IMG/VR virus record: IMGVR_UViG_3300023112_000024 | Location: 1 to 49,834 of that record | DNA from: a virus | DNA: 49,834 nucleotides | Direction: 5' to 3' (one strand) | Shown: positions 13,509-23,581 of the stretch, one piece after another | How the letters are laid out: every line of letters begins with the position of its first letter | Position numbering within the stretch: position 1 is the stretch's first letter | Notes under the pieces: model-generated | Seen by the model: only the letters and a program-made list of their open reading frames with translations | Databases searched by the model: none | Told to the model about the DNA's origin: nothing | Program-made: the position numbers and the translations under genes

Positions 13509-16262
13509 TCAGCCTCCCAGACACTTGATCAGCGCCTTGATGTTATCAATTCTGTCATCAATTGCGACAATGGCGCGATCCGCAGGGATCACCATCTGAT
13601 GCTCATTTCCATTCTCATCCACCAGATCTTCAGTGACCCGGATCTGCTCCAAGGGCACGGAATCTTCGACTGACAAGATATCCTCATCAATGTCTAGGGA
13701 AAACATATCCCCCTGACCTTTCCCTTTTGCAGCGTTGTAACCAGCTAGATACACTTCTTCGTCGCCGGAGTTTTCCCACTCCTGCCCGACAAAATCGCCC
13801 TCCCCGTCTTCATACCCCAAGTTGAACACTTGGCGTTTATCTTGCCGCTCCTTCAGCCCCAAGCCACCATAAAGCTCTCCAAATTTTGCATCTCGCGCAG
13901 CATCGCTTTGGCTTTTTTCAGCTATGGACGGAATCTCGGCTGCGAACATATCCCCATTCTCTTCTGGAATGTCCCTCTCTCCTGGGCCTTTCTCGTATTG
14001 CCGTAGAGACGCCTGGGATTCTGCCGCCAACTCGCCAAACTCAGAGTCTCCATCAAGGAAAGAGCGGATTTCGACAATGATCTCCGATACACCTTCCTGC
14101 CCAAGAACGCTCTGCTGAACTCCAGCTGCCTGCATCGCCTCTATTATCCGAGTCTGCTTGGGCTTTACCTCAGAGTCGGCCAAAACCTGAGCGTCATCTT
14201 CCGCAGCCTCCGAGGCTTCTTCAACCGACTCCCATTGCTCGTTTGCAGCCTCTTCAATGATCTCATCGAAATCGTACTCAGGATAAATATAGAATGAGGT
14301 TTGCATCGCCCTTGGAGTATCGGGGTTTACGGTCACCTTCACTTCGTAAGTACCGTCATTCATCACGAAAACGCCGTTCCAATATCCCCGGCGCTCCCAA
14401 TACTCCTTGTTATCTATCTCGACCCTATATTCTTCACCCAAAACGGTTTGGGTTGCAGGCAAAGGCACTACCCAATCAACTTCTTCAAAATCCGCCGTCT
14501 CTCTGGAGCCAGGAGTGGTAACTTGTTCCTCGCTCCCATCCACGTACTCATCTTCGTATCGGTTTACGTCACGCTCTGAAGGGGTAGGAATGCCGTCAAC
14601 CTGATTGGGGGCGTTTTCACCACTATTAGCGATGAACAGGGCGTAAGCAAAGCCTTCAGGGGTTTCTGACCTAAGCTGCTTGTGAACCGGGTCATCTCCA
14701 CGAAGATCGTGAGCCCAAGATCCACCGATGGTGGTTTGCTTGCTCTTTTGCAGAATTCTGGACAGGTGCCCAGAGATAGGCTGGCCGCCTTTGGTCTTAA
14801 CCTTGGTAGGAACTTTAACCCGGTTCTTCCCCTTGCCCTTCCATGTCCAGCCGTCCTCGCTATCGAGGTAGATCGGCTCGCCATAAACATTATCAACATC
14901 TTCTGTTTTGGTGACATTTCGCTCAGTTGGATCCACGTTAGCTTGCGGTAGATCTGCGTTAAACGTACCCCATAACTGGGTTGTCTTCGTGTACGGCATT
15001 CCGTAATGATGAGGCTGGAAAGACATTCTCGCCAGGTTGGGGATTTCGGTCAGGCTATTGATTCGGCTTACAGGGTTTTCAATGATCCAAAACCGTGGCT
15101 GCAAGTATTCGATGATCGCCATTGTCTGATGCACCAAGTCGATCGCGGCATCTCGTTTCTCCTGGGCTCCCTCTTTCTCATCAACGCCGCCTACAGCCCA
15201 TCGGTTGCCCGCAACAGAGAATTCAGTACAAGGACACCCGGCGATAATCATGTGGATATCGCCCCCAGCCACATCAGGAATATTGTCATTGAACCATTCT
15301 CGATCCATGTCCATGACATCAAACGGCTTAAACTGGATCTCTCCAGCCTCATCAAGAACGTAATTCCCGTCCTCATCCATGATGGCCGCTGAGTCTCGAT
15401 TCATATCAAAAGCTCTAACGTCATACCCAGCCTGAGCCCAAGGGTTAGCCAGAATTCCGGTTTCATCAAAAATGCTGAGAACAACCTTGTTTCTGTTTTC
15501 CCCGGTAGCGGCCTGGCGGTGCGCCTCGGCTTCCCACTCCATGATCCTGTCGTCGGCCTCAAGGGTAGTAAGAAACTCGCCAGCCGCCTCGGCCTTGTGC
15601 TTCGCCAGAGTCTTGGTTTTTGGCTCGTTCCAGAGGTTTTCTCTCCGGTGCTCGAAAAGCGCATCAATACTGGTGATCCCCTCTTCGCTCAGGGTATTGA
15701 ACAACTCTTCTTTGGTGGTATCACCGAGATCGATCGCTTCGCTTTGAGCGAATAGAGAGGCGTCCTCGCTTAACTCTTCTTCTTGTCCCGGATCTCCCTC
15801 AAAATCTTCGTCGCTCTCCGCTTCGCCCTCAACGTCTTCTTGGGTTTCACCTTCTGCAAACGCTGTTTCTTCATTTAATATCTCCTCAACTTCTGCCTCA
15901 GACCACACCTCTTCGTCAGGTGTTGCCTCATTAAGCTCCTGGGTAAGAGCCTCCAAATCAACGGGTTCTGCTTCACCTTCATAGGGCTCAAGCCCGGCTT
16001 GCTCACGGATGTCATCCACTATCCCATCAAACTCGATCTCGATTTCTTCGAGGTAGTCTTTGGTGGCGTCTATCTCGTTATTCCACTCCGGGAGCCGCGA
16101 CTTGATAGAAGATATAGCATCATCAAGCATAGCCATCTCAGCGTCTGTTAATTTATCTGTTTTAACTTTCCCTGCAGCGTCACGCTCGTAGCTTCCGTCT
16201 TCGGAAAGCACCGGCATACCACCTTTTATTATTTTTGCCCGGCAGACTCTCAAGCTACCCAT
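13509..16262 (-). CDS. Polyvalent protein with cytosine-5 DNA methyltransferase domain
   Basis: 917 residues. Residues about 1-250 are acidic and Glu-rich. About 258-547 form a C5 methyltransferase: VVLSIFDETGILANPWAQAG (SAM-binding motif I variant), AGCPCTEFSVAGNRW (catalytic Pro344-Cys345), WIIENPVSRI (Glu395-Asn396, motif VI) and YGMPYTKTTQLWG, closing with ETPEGFAYALFIAN. The remaining 370 residues are acidic with short conserved islands (VFNLGYEDGEG, AGYNAAKGKGQ). A methyltransferase this far from any restriction gene and inside the virion block suggests self-protection of phage DNA, or an ejected modification enzyme. The start has GAGGAT upstream and overlaps the previous stop. Confidence 0.75.
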   Translation of the reverse strand: MGSLRVCRAKIIKGGMPVLSEDGSYERDAAGKVKTDKLTDAEMAMLDDAISSIKSRLPEWNNEIDATKDYLEEIEIEFDGIVDDIREQAGLEPYEGEAEPVDLEALTQELNEATPDEEVWSEAEVEEILNEETAFAEGETQEDVEGEAESDEDFEGDPGQEEELSEDASLFAQSEAIDLGDTTKEELFNTLSEEGITSIDALFEHRRENLWNEPKTKTLAKHKAEAAGEFLTTLEADDRIMEWEAEAHRQAATGENRNKVVLSIFDETGILANPWAQAGYDVRAFDMNRDSAAIMDEDGNYVLDEAGEIQFKPFDVMDMDREWFNDNIPDVAGGDIHMIIAGCPCTEFSVAGNRWAVGGVDEKEGAQEKRDAAIDLVHQTMAIIEYLQPRFWIIENPVSRINSLTEIPNLARMSFQPHHYGMPYTKTTQLWGTFNADLPQANVDPTERNVTKTEDVDNVYGEPIYLDSEDGWTWKGKGKNRVKVPTKVKTKGGQPISGHLSRILQKSKQTTIGGSWAHDLRGDDPVHKQLRSETPEGFAYALFIANSGENAPNQVDGIPTPSERDVNRYEDEYVDGSEEQVTTPGSRETADFEEVDWVVPLPATQTVLGEEYRVEIDNKEYWERRGYWNGVFVMNDGTYEVKVTVNPDTPRAMQTSFYIYPEYDFDEIIEEAANEQWESVEEASEAAEDDAQVLADSEVKPKQTRIIEAMQAAGVQQSVLGQEGVSEIIVEIRSFLDGDSEFGELAAESQASLRQYEKGPGERDIPEENGDMFAAEIPSIAEKSQSDAARDAKFGELYGGLGLKERQDKRQVFNLGYEDGEGDFVGQEWENSGDEEVYLAGYNAAKGKGQGDMFSLDIDEDILSVEDSVPLEQIRVTEDLVDENGNEHQMVIPADRAIVAIDDRIDNIKALIKCLGG

Positions 16263-16556
16263 TTAGATATCCTCATTCCTTATTAGCGTCACTACAATAG
16301 ACACCAGTTCCTCATCTTCCCGCACCATCTGAGCTATCAGCTTATCCCGCTCGTACTTAGCTACGCGAATATTTTGCTTTCTTAGCCCGTCATCAGAGTA
16401 AGACGCCGACCTTCCCGCTACAGGCTCTCTGCCCTTAACTGGCCGAGTAATAACTACAACTTCAAATACAACCCGGCCCCTAGTGCCGTACTCCAAAGGA
16501 GTATTGACCCCTGACAGCCTCCCTCTAAGCCCATACGCCAAGGGTTGGACAGCCAT
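16263..16556 (-). CDS. Small protein of unknown function
   Basis: 97 residues, not recognised. The N-terminal third has two similar blocks (PLAYGLRGRLSG and PLEYGTRGRVVF), followed by a beta-rich stretch (EVVVITRPVKG) and a helical C-terminus (YERDKLIAQMVREDEEL). The ATG shares one base with the stop of the upstream 736-residue protein (TAATG), and the gene abuts the methyltransferase gene, so it is certainly co-transcribed. Probably a small virion or assembly protein. Confidence 0.5.
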   Translation of the reverse strand: MAVQPLAYGLRGRLSGVNTPLEYGTRGRVVFEVVVITRPVKGREPVAGRSASYSDDGLRKQNIRVAKYERDKLIAQMVREDEELVSIVVTLIRNEDI

Positions 16557-18766
16557 TACTGTCTCGTAAACGTGTTGGAAGTCGTTCCGTTACCCGTGAT
16601 ATCTACAACAATACCTCCGCTTGCACTGCTGACGCGGGTTTGAGTTACCGTGATCGCATCTGTTGGATCTAAGTTTGAGTGCTTATAAAGCTCCTGCACT
16701 TGATGCCCTTTGACCAACTCATCCACAACCGTCGTCGTACCTGTATACGTGTTTCGGTTTACCCAATCCCCAACGCCTCGGAGATAGATGGTTCCTGCCG
16801 TCAATGTGCTGTCCAGAACTATACTGCCCCCAGCCATCTCCACGCTTGCAAGATCTGCTCCAGTCTTGTTTATAATCGTCACATCCCCTGCGAAATTCCG
16901 AAGCTGCAACGGTTGGCCAGCGCCTCCCATATCGATAGTTGCGCCCGCCCCAGCAGCGTCTGTCGTCGACCAGCAGTCCAGCAACACTGTCTGAGCTGCG
17001 CCCCCAAGTTCCAATGTTTGCCCTCCCACAAGCGCCACGTTAAGCATGAACCCATTAAACCCACTTATGCCGAATGACTGACATCGCTCCATCGTGGTGA
17101 AGCCAGTTAATTCCCCCGTGACAACTAAATCACTGTACAAGGCACCGCCAACAAGGGCCCCGGAAGGAGCCGTCAGAATAGTCCTGCTTGCGGATATCCC
17201 CGAGAAAACACAGGCACCAAAGTCTGGGCCTACGGGCAAGGTCATGTTTGTCCTCAAGAATATGTCTGGAATATTAAGATTTTGGGATATGGATAACGCT
17301 TCGGTCAGATTGTTGACAGGGAATTTAGGCGAGCCAATAGGAAAGAGGGTGCCTACAGTCCCGTTCGCGGAATCGACTGTTACTTTTTCCCCATACACAG
17401 TCCTGTCTAAAAGCTGGATAAGAGATCCTTCGACCAACTGATTAACAATCGTTGCATTGCCTGCGTAAGTCTCTCGGTTAACCCAAGTCCCTACGCCTCT
17501 CATTACTATTTCCCCAGCATTAACCGAGTCTTCAAGAGTTATAGCCCCTGATGCAAGATCTATAGACACCGCGTCTGTCCCAGATTTGTTTGTAAACCTA
17601 ACCTCTCCATCGTAACCCTTCATTGCCAGCGCCTGACCAGTCCCGCCGAAGTCAACCGTTGGTATTCCTACTCCGGGGTTAGTCGCGTCGACACCAGAGC
17701 ACCGATTAAACATCGCAACACCAGACCCTGCGAGAGTAATTGTCCCCTCCCGCAAAACGCACTGCTCTAAATGCCCGCTGATATAAAAAAGGTTTTTTAC
17801 AGCGCATCTGGTCAAGAAGCACAGGCCGTCAAGATAGCCGGTAACCAAAGCGTCTTGATATTCACAATTCGTGACATCGGCGGCATCAGCGATTGTAATA
17901 GTAGTTGTTTTAGGCGACCTGCCTATGAATTTCATTTCCTGGTGGACAGCCGTTGGTCCTATCACCAGATGCGAAAGTGTCCTAATTTCAAAAAAGCCCC
18001 GCGAGTCTGCAATTGCTTGGGCGTCTACCAAGTTGTTAACCGGCCTTCGGGGCGTTCCTGTAGGGAAAACCGTTCCAGTATTGGATGTGGTTTGGTCTAT
18101 CCAAACAGCGCCCTGGAAAGAAGAGAATTCAATATCAGCCTGCTCTTGAGTCGTCGCAGAAGATGATGCCGTCAGGTTCCCAAACACGCCGAATACAGAA
18201 AAATATGGGCTAATTTCCACTTGAGACTCGTCAACCGCAGTAAAGTTTCCGCCATCCAGAGAAAAGGCCCTAACTTCCCATATTTTATAATCGTCACCAA
18301 TTGTAAAGGCGTTGGAAGCTCCTTCTCGAAGCCCGCGTGTTCTCAGCTCTGTGGCGGAGTTTACCGTTAGAACTTCGGTCACTGACTGGTCGGTAAAGTT
18401 TATAATCCAATCCCCTCGAACAACGCCAAGAGCGACAAAATCCTTTCCGGTATCCGTCAGGATAAACCCTGTTAAATCCGTAGAGGTTATTGTCGAGGTC
18501 GTCCTTGGAGAAGTCGATCCCGGAGCAATCTGGCAGTTCTGGAGGGCCGTAGTAAGACCTACGCTAACACCTCCCGGAAGAGGTTGCCCTCCCTCAGTTC
18601 TAATAAGACCTGGGTATTGGGCCCCGGATTCTCCGTGGTCACTATCCTCGATGTCTGTCAGCGTGTCATGAGCATCTTGAACACTAAGCTCTTGACTAGA
18701 CGAGGTGATGTTTATTAATCGGGGGAAAACCTCGAAATCAACATCTATATCCGTCCTAGATGTCAT
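16556..18766 (-). CDS. Beta-helix virion protein with internal duplication
   Basis: 736 residues. Residues 1-220 form an N-terminal region (TDIDVDFEVFPRLINI, then SVQDAHDTL) of a type seen in phage structural proteins. Two copies of a domain of about 240 residues follow, near 221-448 and 461-700. Each starts with GT-V/L-FP-x-G-S/T-P-x-x-PVNNL, has a run of short beta strands with Gly turns, and ends in GVG-T/D-WVNR-x-TY followed by a helix. This looks like paired pectate-lyase-like beta-helices, common in tail spikes and other surface proteins. No catalytic acidic cluster could be assigned. It starts inside the end of the small coiled-coil gene. Confidence 0.6.
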   Translation of the reverse strand: MTSRTDIDVDFEVFPRLINITSSSQELSVQDAHDTLTDIEDSDHGESGAQYPGLIRTEGGQPLPGGVSVGLTTALQNCQIAPGSTSPRTTSTITSTDLTGFILTDTGKDFVALGVVRGDWIINFTDQSVTEVLTVNSATELRTRGLREGASNAFTIGDDYKIWEVRAFSLDGGNFTAVDESQVEISPYFSVFGVFGNLTASSSATTQEQADIEFSSFQGAVWIDQTTSNTGTVFPTGTPRRPVNNLVDAQAIADSRGFFEIRTLSHLVIGPTAVHQEMKFIGRSPKTTTITIADAADVTNCEYQDALVTGYLDGLCFLTRCAVKNLFYISGHLEQCVLREGTITLAGSGVAMFNRCSGVDATNPGVGIPTVDFGGTGQALAMKGYDGEVRFTNKSGTDAVSIDLASGAITLEDSVNAGEIVMRGVGTWVNRETYAGNATIVNQLVEGSLIQLLDRTVYGEKVTVDSANGTVGTLFPIGSPKFPVNNLTEALSISQNLNIPDIFLRTNMTLPVGPDFGACVFSGISASRTILTAPSGALVGGALYSDLVVTGELTGFTTMERCQSFGISGFNGFMLNVALVGGQTLELGGAAQTVLLDCWSTTDAAGAGATIDMGGAGQPLQLRNFAGDVTIINKTGADLASVEMAGGSIVLDSTLTAGTIYLRGVGDWVNRNTYTGTTTVVDELVKGHQVQELYKHSNLDPTDAITVTQTRVSSASGGIVVDITGNGTTSNTFTRQ

Positions 18767-18965
18767 CGTTATCTACCACCAGGTGAACATTTTTTTCCGC
18801 CTCCTCTTTTTTAGAGGCCTCCTCCTCTATGGTACTCATCATTATCCTATATTCGGCAATAGAGGCTCTTTCGTCCTCTATCGCTTTCTCCAAGACTTTG
18901 ATGTTTTTTTTAGAGTTAAGAACGCCGCGCTCTAGCCCCTCCAAACTGTGTCCTATTCTTGGCAC
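18756..18965 (-). CDS. Small coiled-coil protein
   Basis: 69 residues, almost wholly helical and charged (LNSKKNIKVLEKAIEDERAS, then STIEEEASKKEEAEK), with heptad-like hydrophobic spacing. It overlaps the beta-helix protein start by 11 bases, as is common for coupled phage genes. No family recognised. It could be an assembly chaperone or minor virion protein. Confidence 0.5.
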   Translation of the reverse strand: MPRIGHSLEGLERGVLNSKKNIKVLEKAIEDERASIAEYRIMMSTIEEEASKKEEAEKNVHLVVDNDDI

Positions 18966-18981
18966 AAAATCCCCTCATGGC

Positions 18982-21531
18982 TTATGAATGAATGGTGTCA
19001 GTGTTTCTAATCGTGGCCGTATTAACATCAGACCCAGTTGCCGACCCATCCGTTACAAACCGCTTTATCTTTGTCGAAGCTCTAGTGTTAGACACCTTCA
19101 CTCGATAGAAGATCGGGGAGGTATAAACAATGTTAACGGATGATGTTGTAGCCGTTGGGTAATCATCGATTACAGAAAGATATACATCGTCTAATGTGTT
19201 TATGGTTACGCCGGGGATACAGTTCAATTCGTAGCTGTCGGTGCTCACTTGGCCAGTAATAACCCTGTCAAGCGTAAGCTGAGTATTGCTATCAACCGTT
19301 TCCACATAAGCATAGCCTCGACCCGCACCTCCACCCTGAGTGTTCACCACAATATCCCCGCGTTTTGCGGTTGTGTTGAAAGCTCCTCCAGAATCAGTGA
19401 TCTGGGTAGTGGTTGTACCCGCAGTAGCCGTACTAGCAGTATTGGCAAACGTAAACGTCGAGCCTAACCAGGAAGAGTATCTAATCTTGTAATGCTCGTT
19501 GTTATTATCAGCATCTCTAAAGTTGAGCATTCCCCCTGCTTGCTTGCCAGGGACATCTGCGAGGATAGCTCCGTCTACAGCCAGCGTAGCGTCGCCCATA
19601 ACTTCGCCCCCAACCGCAGAGTATTCCTCCTTGTCGATAGCTCCAGCCAAGCCGGTAAGCCTGTGTACCGTGACATGATCCGCTGTGGCGTCTGTAATAG
19701 CTGTTCCAAAGACGTTGCTCACCGATATAGTGATAGCGATAGGCCTAGCTTGAGCAGCGCCGCCAGCACTAGGGATAGCTTCCCAGCTATTCTCTTCTGC
19801 CGCAAGCCAGTTGGTGGGAACGATGCCTCTTGCAAAGAATGTTCTTCCACCAGCCAAAGTCCCAAAAGGAGACTGCTTGTTAGCGTTGAATGTTCCCACC
19901 GACGCGCTATCAGCCGTCTCCATCTCAATAGATCCAGCTCCTGCGTCTTGAGAGGTGACCGTGGCGCTTGTTGCGCTGCCGGTAATAAACGTACCACGAA
20001 CATCTCTCAGAAGAATCTGATTCAGCGTAGTGTCATGAGATACCACGATCCCAGTAGCTCCGCTTGTCTCCTGAAGAACATCATCTCCCTCAGCGATCGT
20101 GCCCCCACTCACAGGAGAAGTACCGTAGAATAAATATACAGTCGGGCCAACGTACTGCTCACCCGCTATGGCGTCAGTGTTCCCAGTAGTCTTACCGCCG
20201 TTTCGGGTAATGTACTTGCCCCACTCATACGTCTCCTGAAGCGTATTTGAATTAACATCTAGAGTGATACCGTACCCTTCCGCCGTACCTTCATCAGCGA
20301 CATCGTAAGTCGTGGCTGTATAAGTCAGGGAAGGGAATGCGTTATTAGTAAACCACGTAGTTAACGCAGGGCCTTGATTCGCTGGAGCCGAGCCGTTTTT
20401 AGTGCCTGTCGCGGCCGTATCATCGTTTGTTATTCCCTCTGCAGCCGTCTGGAAAGTTATTTGAGGATCCCCAATAAGGTAGTAATGCAGTGTTTGAGTC
20501 GCACCTGCGTTAGCTATCAGGGTGATAATGGCCGAAGCGCCGCTTGTATCACCCGTTATTTGGTCACCTACGTTCCAAGATCCAGATCCCGCAGTAAACG
20601 TGATCGACTGATATCCAGTGGTTTGATTCGAGTCAGCGGCAGCAGAAAGAGGAACAGGGTTACGGCCCCCAGCCACAGAAGACGCAAGAACTTCAAACGA
20701 GTCATAAAGCGTGTTGCCTTTGCGGGCAAATACCGTGATGTAAGCCGAGTCGATCAAAGCGAGAGTTGCAGACGTAATATCATGCAAAGGGATACATCTG
20801 TCAAAAGCCCCTTCCGGCCACCAATCCTGAGAATTTGCATTGTTCCCATCGTTGATTTCTGTGATCCGCGCTCGAGCCCCCGTAGAAACTAGGCCCTGGT
20901 ACATATATACGTGAGTGTCTGCATCGATAGGCGTTACGTTGTAAAGATTAGCCCAAACTTGCTCTCCAGTTCCTGCCGCTGCATTTTGAACCGCTACATG
21001 CGCGTTACAGGTAAGGTTTCCTGAAGTAGAATCAAAAGAGTCTCCAGCAGCACTTGTGGCTGGCCGAATAACCAAGTATTCAGTCCCTCCACTTGTTGGG
21101 ACGAGTACTTCCAGGAGCGTTCCGGAATCTCCGGCCGCGTGGGTAATAGTAAGCCCGGCATCTGCGGGAACAATTGCCCCGCCAGTATTCACTGGAGTAA
21201 CAACAATACCTACTGCCGTGCCGACAACCCGTGTCCATCCCGCCGTTCGTAAAGCGCCTCCCGTCAGATGCTGAACTGCCTCATAGTTGATATACCAAGG
21301 ATCAGCGTCATTGGCGTCAATAATACCAATTGTGTACTCTACTGGCGTTTCGGCCGTCATACAGGTCGCGTCATCACCCGTGGCAGCCTCATCTAAAAGA
21401 CTGGCCATACCAGAGTAAACTTCGTTCATTGTCTGGGTGCCTGTGGCCGCTCCTATCCACGACAATTGTTTTCTTCGGTTATCGTCCAGGTAATTTACTT
21501 GTATCGTTCCGCTAAGAATAGTGTCAGCCAT
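18982..21531 (-). CDS. Large beta-rich virion protein
   Basis: 849 residues. Opens with ADTILSGTIQVNYLDDNRRK and contains ITEINDGNNANSQDWWPEGA, then FDRCIPLHDITSATLALIDS, features I associate with large uncharacterised virion proteins of short-tailed phages. Several Gly/Thr-rich modules recur, for example GSWNVGDQITGDTSGASAII and TIAEGDDVLQETSGATGIVV, and related modules occur in the nozzle protein. Few charged residues and no catalytic motif. GGAG lies upstream of the ATG. Likely a major component of the tail or particle surface. Confidence 0.6.
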   Translation of the reverse strand: MADTILSGTIQVNYLDDNRRKQLSWIGAATGTQTMNEVYSGMASLLDEAATGDDATCMTAETPVEYTIGIIDANDADPWYINYEAVQHLTGGALRTAGWTRVVGTAVGIVVTPVNTGGAIVPADAGLTITHAAGDSGTLLEVLVPTSGGTEYLVIRPATSAAGDSFDSTSGNLTCNAHVAVQNAAAGTGEQVWANLYNVTPIDADTHVYMYQGLVSTGARARITEINDGNNANSQDWWPEGAFDRCIPLHDITSATLALIDSAYITVFARKGNTLYDSFEVLASSVAGGRNPVPLSAAADSNQTTGYQSITFTAGSGSWNVGDQITGDTSGASAIITLIANAGATQTLHYYLIGDPQITFQTAAEGITNDDTAATGTKNGSAPANQGPALTTWFTNNAFPSLTYTATTYDVADEGTAEGYGITLDVNSNTLQETYEWGKYITRNGGKTTGNTDAIAGEQYVGPTVYLFYGTSPVSGGTIAEGDDVLQETSGATGIVVSHDTTLNQILLRDVRGTFITGSATSATVTSQDAGAGSIEMETADSASVGTFNANKQSPFGTLAGGRTFFARGIVPTNWLAAEENSWEAIPSAGGAAQARPIAITISVSNVFGTAITDATADHVTVHRLTGLAGAIDKEEYSAVGGEVMGDATLAVDGAILADVPGKQAGGMLNFRDADNNNEHYKIRYSSWLGSTFTFANTASTATAGTTTTQITDSGGAFNTTAKRGDIVVNTQGGGAGRGYAYVETVDSNTQLTLDRVITGQVSTDSYELNCIPGVTINTLDDVYLSVIDDYPTATTSSVNIVYTSPIFYRVKVSNTRASTKIKRFVTDGSATGSDVNTATIRNTDTIHS

Positions 21532-21548
21532 TTTTCAAATCTCCAGTA

Positions 21549-23147
21549 TTAAATTGCCGGGTCAGCCGTCGTATCTACCCTCATAGATCGTTTAACCGAA
21601 GCTCCGGTTGTATTTTCTATTGTTGCAAATCCCGAAAGATTTACATATTTTGTTGCACCTGATGATGATTTTCGATACCGATAGTATATATCAGCCGGAG
21701 TTGATCCTGTAAAGCTTCCGGAAGCAATTCCCGACCCATTTGACAGGGTGTTTATAACTTCTGCGTCGTTTGAAACTAAGTAGGCAGTTATCCTAACAGA
21801 AGATATTGCTACATCAGCAGTGTCTACAGACTCAAAAGATACGGATACAGCCACATTAACCGTGGTAGAAGAGCCCGCCCCAACATCTCTAGTCGTAGGT
21901 GAGCCGCCGCCAGTGACGTTGATTGTCACCAAGCCTCCTGAAGAGTTAATAACGTCGAAACTATTCCCGGAAAACGTCAGGCTATTGAAATCATAGGTTC
22001 CTACTGCCGTAATCTCTATCGCGCCAGAGTTAGCGTTAGCAGCGTTATCCCCAAAAAAACAACCGCTAACGACAGGGGTTCCCCCTCCCTGCCATTCTGT
22101 GACATTATCTACCAATAAAGCGCCCGTATCCGCGCCGACCGTCGATGACAAGATGTCACAGTTAGTCAGCGTTGCCCCGTTTAGCGTTACCTGCCCTCCA
22201 GAACTGAAAGTAGAGTCCTGCATAGTCGTGCTCGGATTAAGTGACGCCACCCTAAAAGAACCAAAGGTCGTTGCGTAGGCATTTAGTATCGCCTCTACAG
22301 CCCCTCCCTCAGTAACGGTAAGAGCGTATAGCGATGCTCCGGCAGAGGTAAAGGTACAACCGCCAGAAGTTACCCCTCCGGAGATAGCGCCCAGAGTGCA
22401 GGTGGCATCTGTGTCTACTAAAAATTCGTAGAAATTGGCGCTTACAGGCTGATCTTTATAAGTTATGGCGGTGCTAGTGTCGGTAAACACTGTGGTTGTC
22501 GATCCATCACCTATCTCTATCTTGCCTTGCGGGAAAATACCTCCCTCAAATTCTTGAACCCACCCCCAAACATTAGTAGCCTCGGCAGTGACGATATCCG
22601 CAAAGCTCTGAGATACCCCCGTCACTTCGACGCCAAACCCTATCGTCATCTGATCATTGCCGGTATTAACGAAATTACCCATAATCCCGGCAGTACAGTT
22701 GTAAGTCACTCCAAACGCATCGGCGGCCGAATCGTCATAAGTGCCTCCCGAAAAATCTCCACCCCCGGCATTAATTTGAGGGTTGAATGCTGCAGCAGTC
22801 CAGCCTCCAGAGTACCCGACCGTGGATATAGTTAACTCCTCGTAATTGGTTCCGGCGTCATTTCCAACATAAGCCCTGATACCCCCGTTAATATCAGTAT
22901 CCAAGTTGGACACAGTTAATACGTTGTACCACACAACAACATGCTCCCCCTCTTGGGCCCCTGTCCCCGGAGTAAAGTCTAGCGTCGGTGCCCCTAAATG
23001 ATTACGGCGAGTTATACCAGAGCCTGTTTTTACACCTATGTATCCATTCCCCTGAACCTGTCCTTCGGTTTGAAGCGACCCGTTAGACCACCCTGTAGCC
23101 GAATCCGCATCGTTACGAACTCCTACACCTGTTGCTGCAACCGCCAT
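21549..23147 (-). CDS. Beta-rich virion protein
   Basis: 532 residues, very rich in Gly, Ser, Thr and Val, poor in Lys. The middle (QDSTFSSGGQVTLNGATLTN, then CDILSSTVGADTGALLVDNV) has the short-strand periodicity of a right-handed beta-helix. The C-terminal part has an Ig-like look (SVSFESVDTADVAISSVRIT). The ATG shares one base with the upstream stop (TGATG). By context it is a structural protein working with the 849-residue neighbour. No enzymatic signature is visible. Confidence 0.55.
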   Translation of the reverse strand: MAVAATGVGVRNDADSATGWSNGSLQTEGQVQGNGYIGVKTGSGITRRNHLGAPTLDFTPGTGAQEGEHVVVWYNVLTVSNLDTDINGGIRAYVGNDAGTNYEELTISTVGYSGGWTAAAFNPQINAGGGDFSGGTYDDSAADAFGVTYNCTAGIMGNFVNTGNDQMTIGFGVEVTGVSQSFADIVTAEATNVWGWVQEFEGGIFPQGKIEIGDGSTTTVFTDTSTAITYKDQPVSANFYEFLVDTDATCTLGAISGGVTSGGCTFTSAGASLYALTVTEGGAVEAILNAYATTFGSFRVASLNPSTTMQDSTFSSGGQVTLNGATLTNCDILSSTVGADTGALLVDNVTEWQGGGTPVVSGCFFGDNAANANSGAIEITAVGTYDFNSLTFSGNSFDVINSSGGLVTINVTGGGSPTTRDVGAGSSTTVNVAVSVSFESVDTADVAISSVRITAYLVSNDAEVINTLSNGSGIASGSFTGSTPADIYYRYRKSSSGATKYVNLSGFATIENTTGASVKRSMRVDTTADPAI

Positions 23148-23581
23148 CAGATAGTATTCATATAAATATAAGAGGCTAAAATGCTACCGATAAATGGCCC
23201 GTGTTGAGCATCAAGACCCTTTTGAGGTATCCCAAGAGTTTTAGATCCCTCCGGGTAAGATCCTAACCACCCTTGCGCTGGGCCGATTAGATACCAAGCG
23301 AGAGGGTCATGAGTATGATCTGGAAGCAACTCGGCTACACCATTTTTCGGGAGATCGAGATAAATAAAAGTCTCTTTTTCGTGAGCCGCTAAGAAGCTTT
23401 CAATGCTGGTGTGTATTTCAATCTCTCGGCCGGTGCGAGATAGGTCTATCCTGGCGTTATTAACAATAGCATACCGATCTATACCCCAGTTTTGCTTAGA
23501 GATGAACCAGCTATCTAGATCAACTTCCCGACCAGACCACACATCCTTTGACCAGTCATCAAAATGAAATAAAATATTCAA
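23147..23581 (-). CDS. Protein of unknown function, 144 residues
   Basis: Not recognised. Mixed alpha/beta composition with aromatic-rich patches: an N-terminal NILFHFDDWSKDVW, a middle ETFIYLDLPKNG, and HDPLAWYLIGPAQGWLGSYP towards the end. A globular, soluble fold is likely, unlike the fibrous neighbours. The best start is TTG 23581, which overlaps the upstream TGA by four bases (TTGA) and has GAGGAA upstream. Its place between two virion genes suggests a virion-associated or assembly role. Confidence 0.5.
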   Translation of the reverse strand: MNILFHFDDWSKDVWSGREVDLDSWFISKQNWGIDRYAIVNNARIDLSRTGREIEIHTSIESFLAAHEKETFIYLDLPKNGVAELLPDHTHDPLAWYLIGPAQGWLGSYPEGSKTLGIPQKGLDAQHGPFIGSILASYIYMNTI

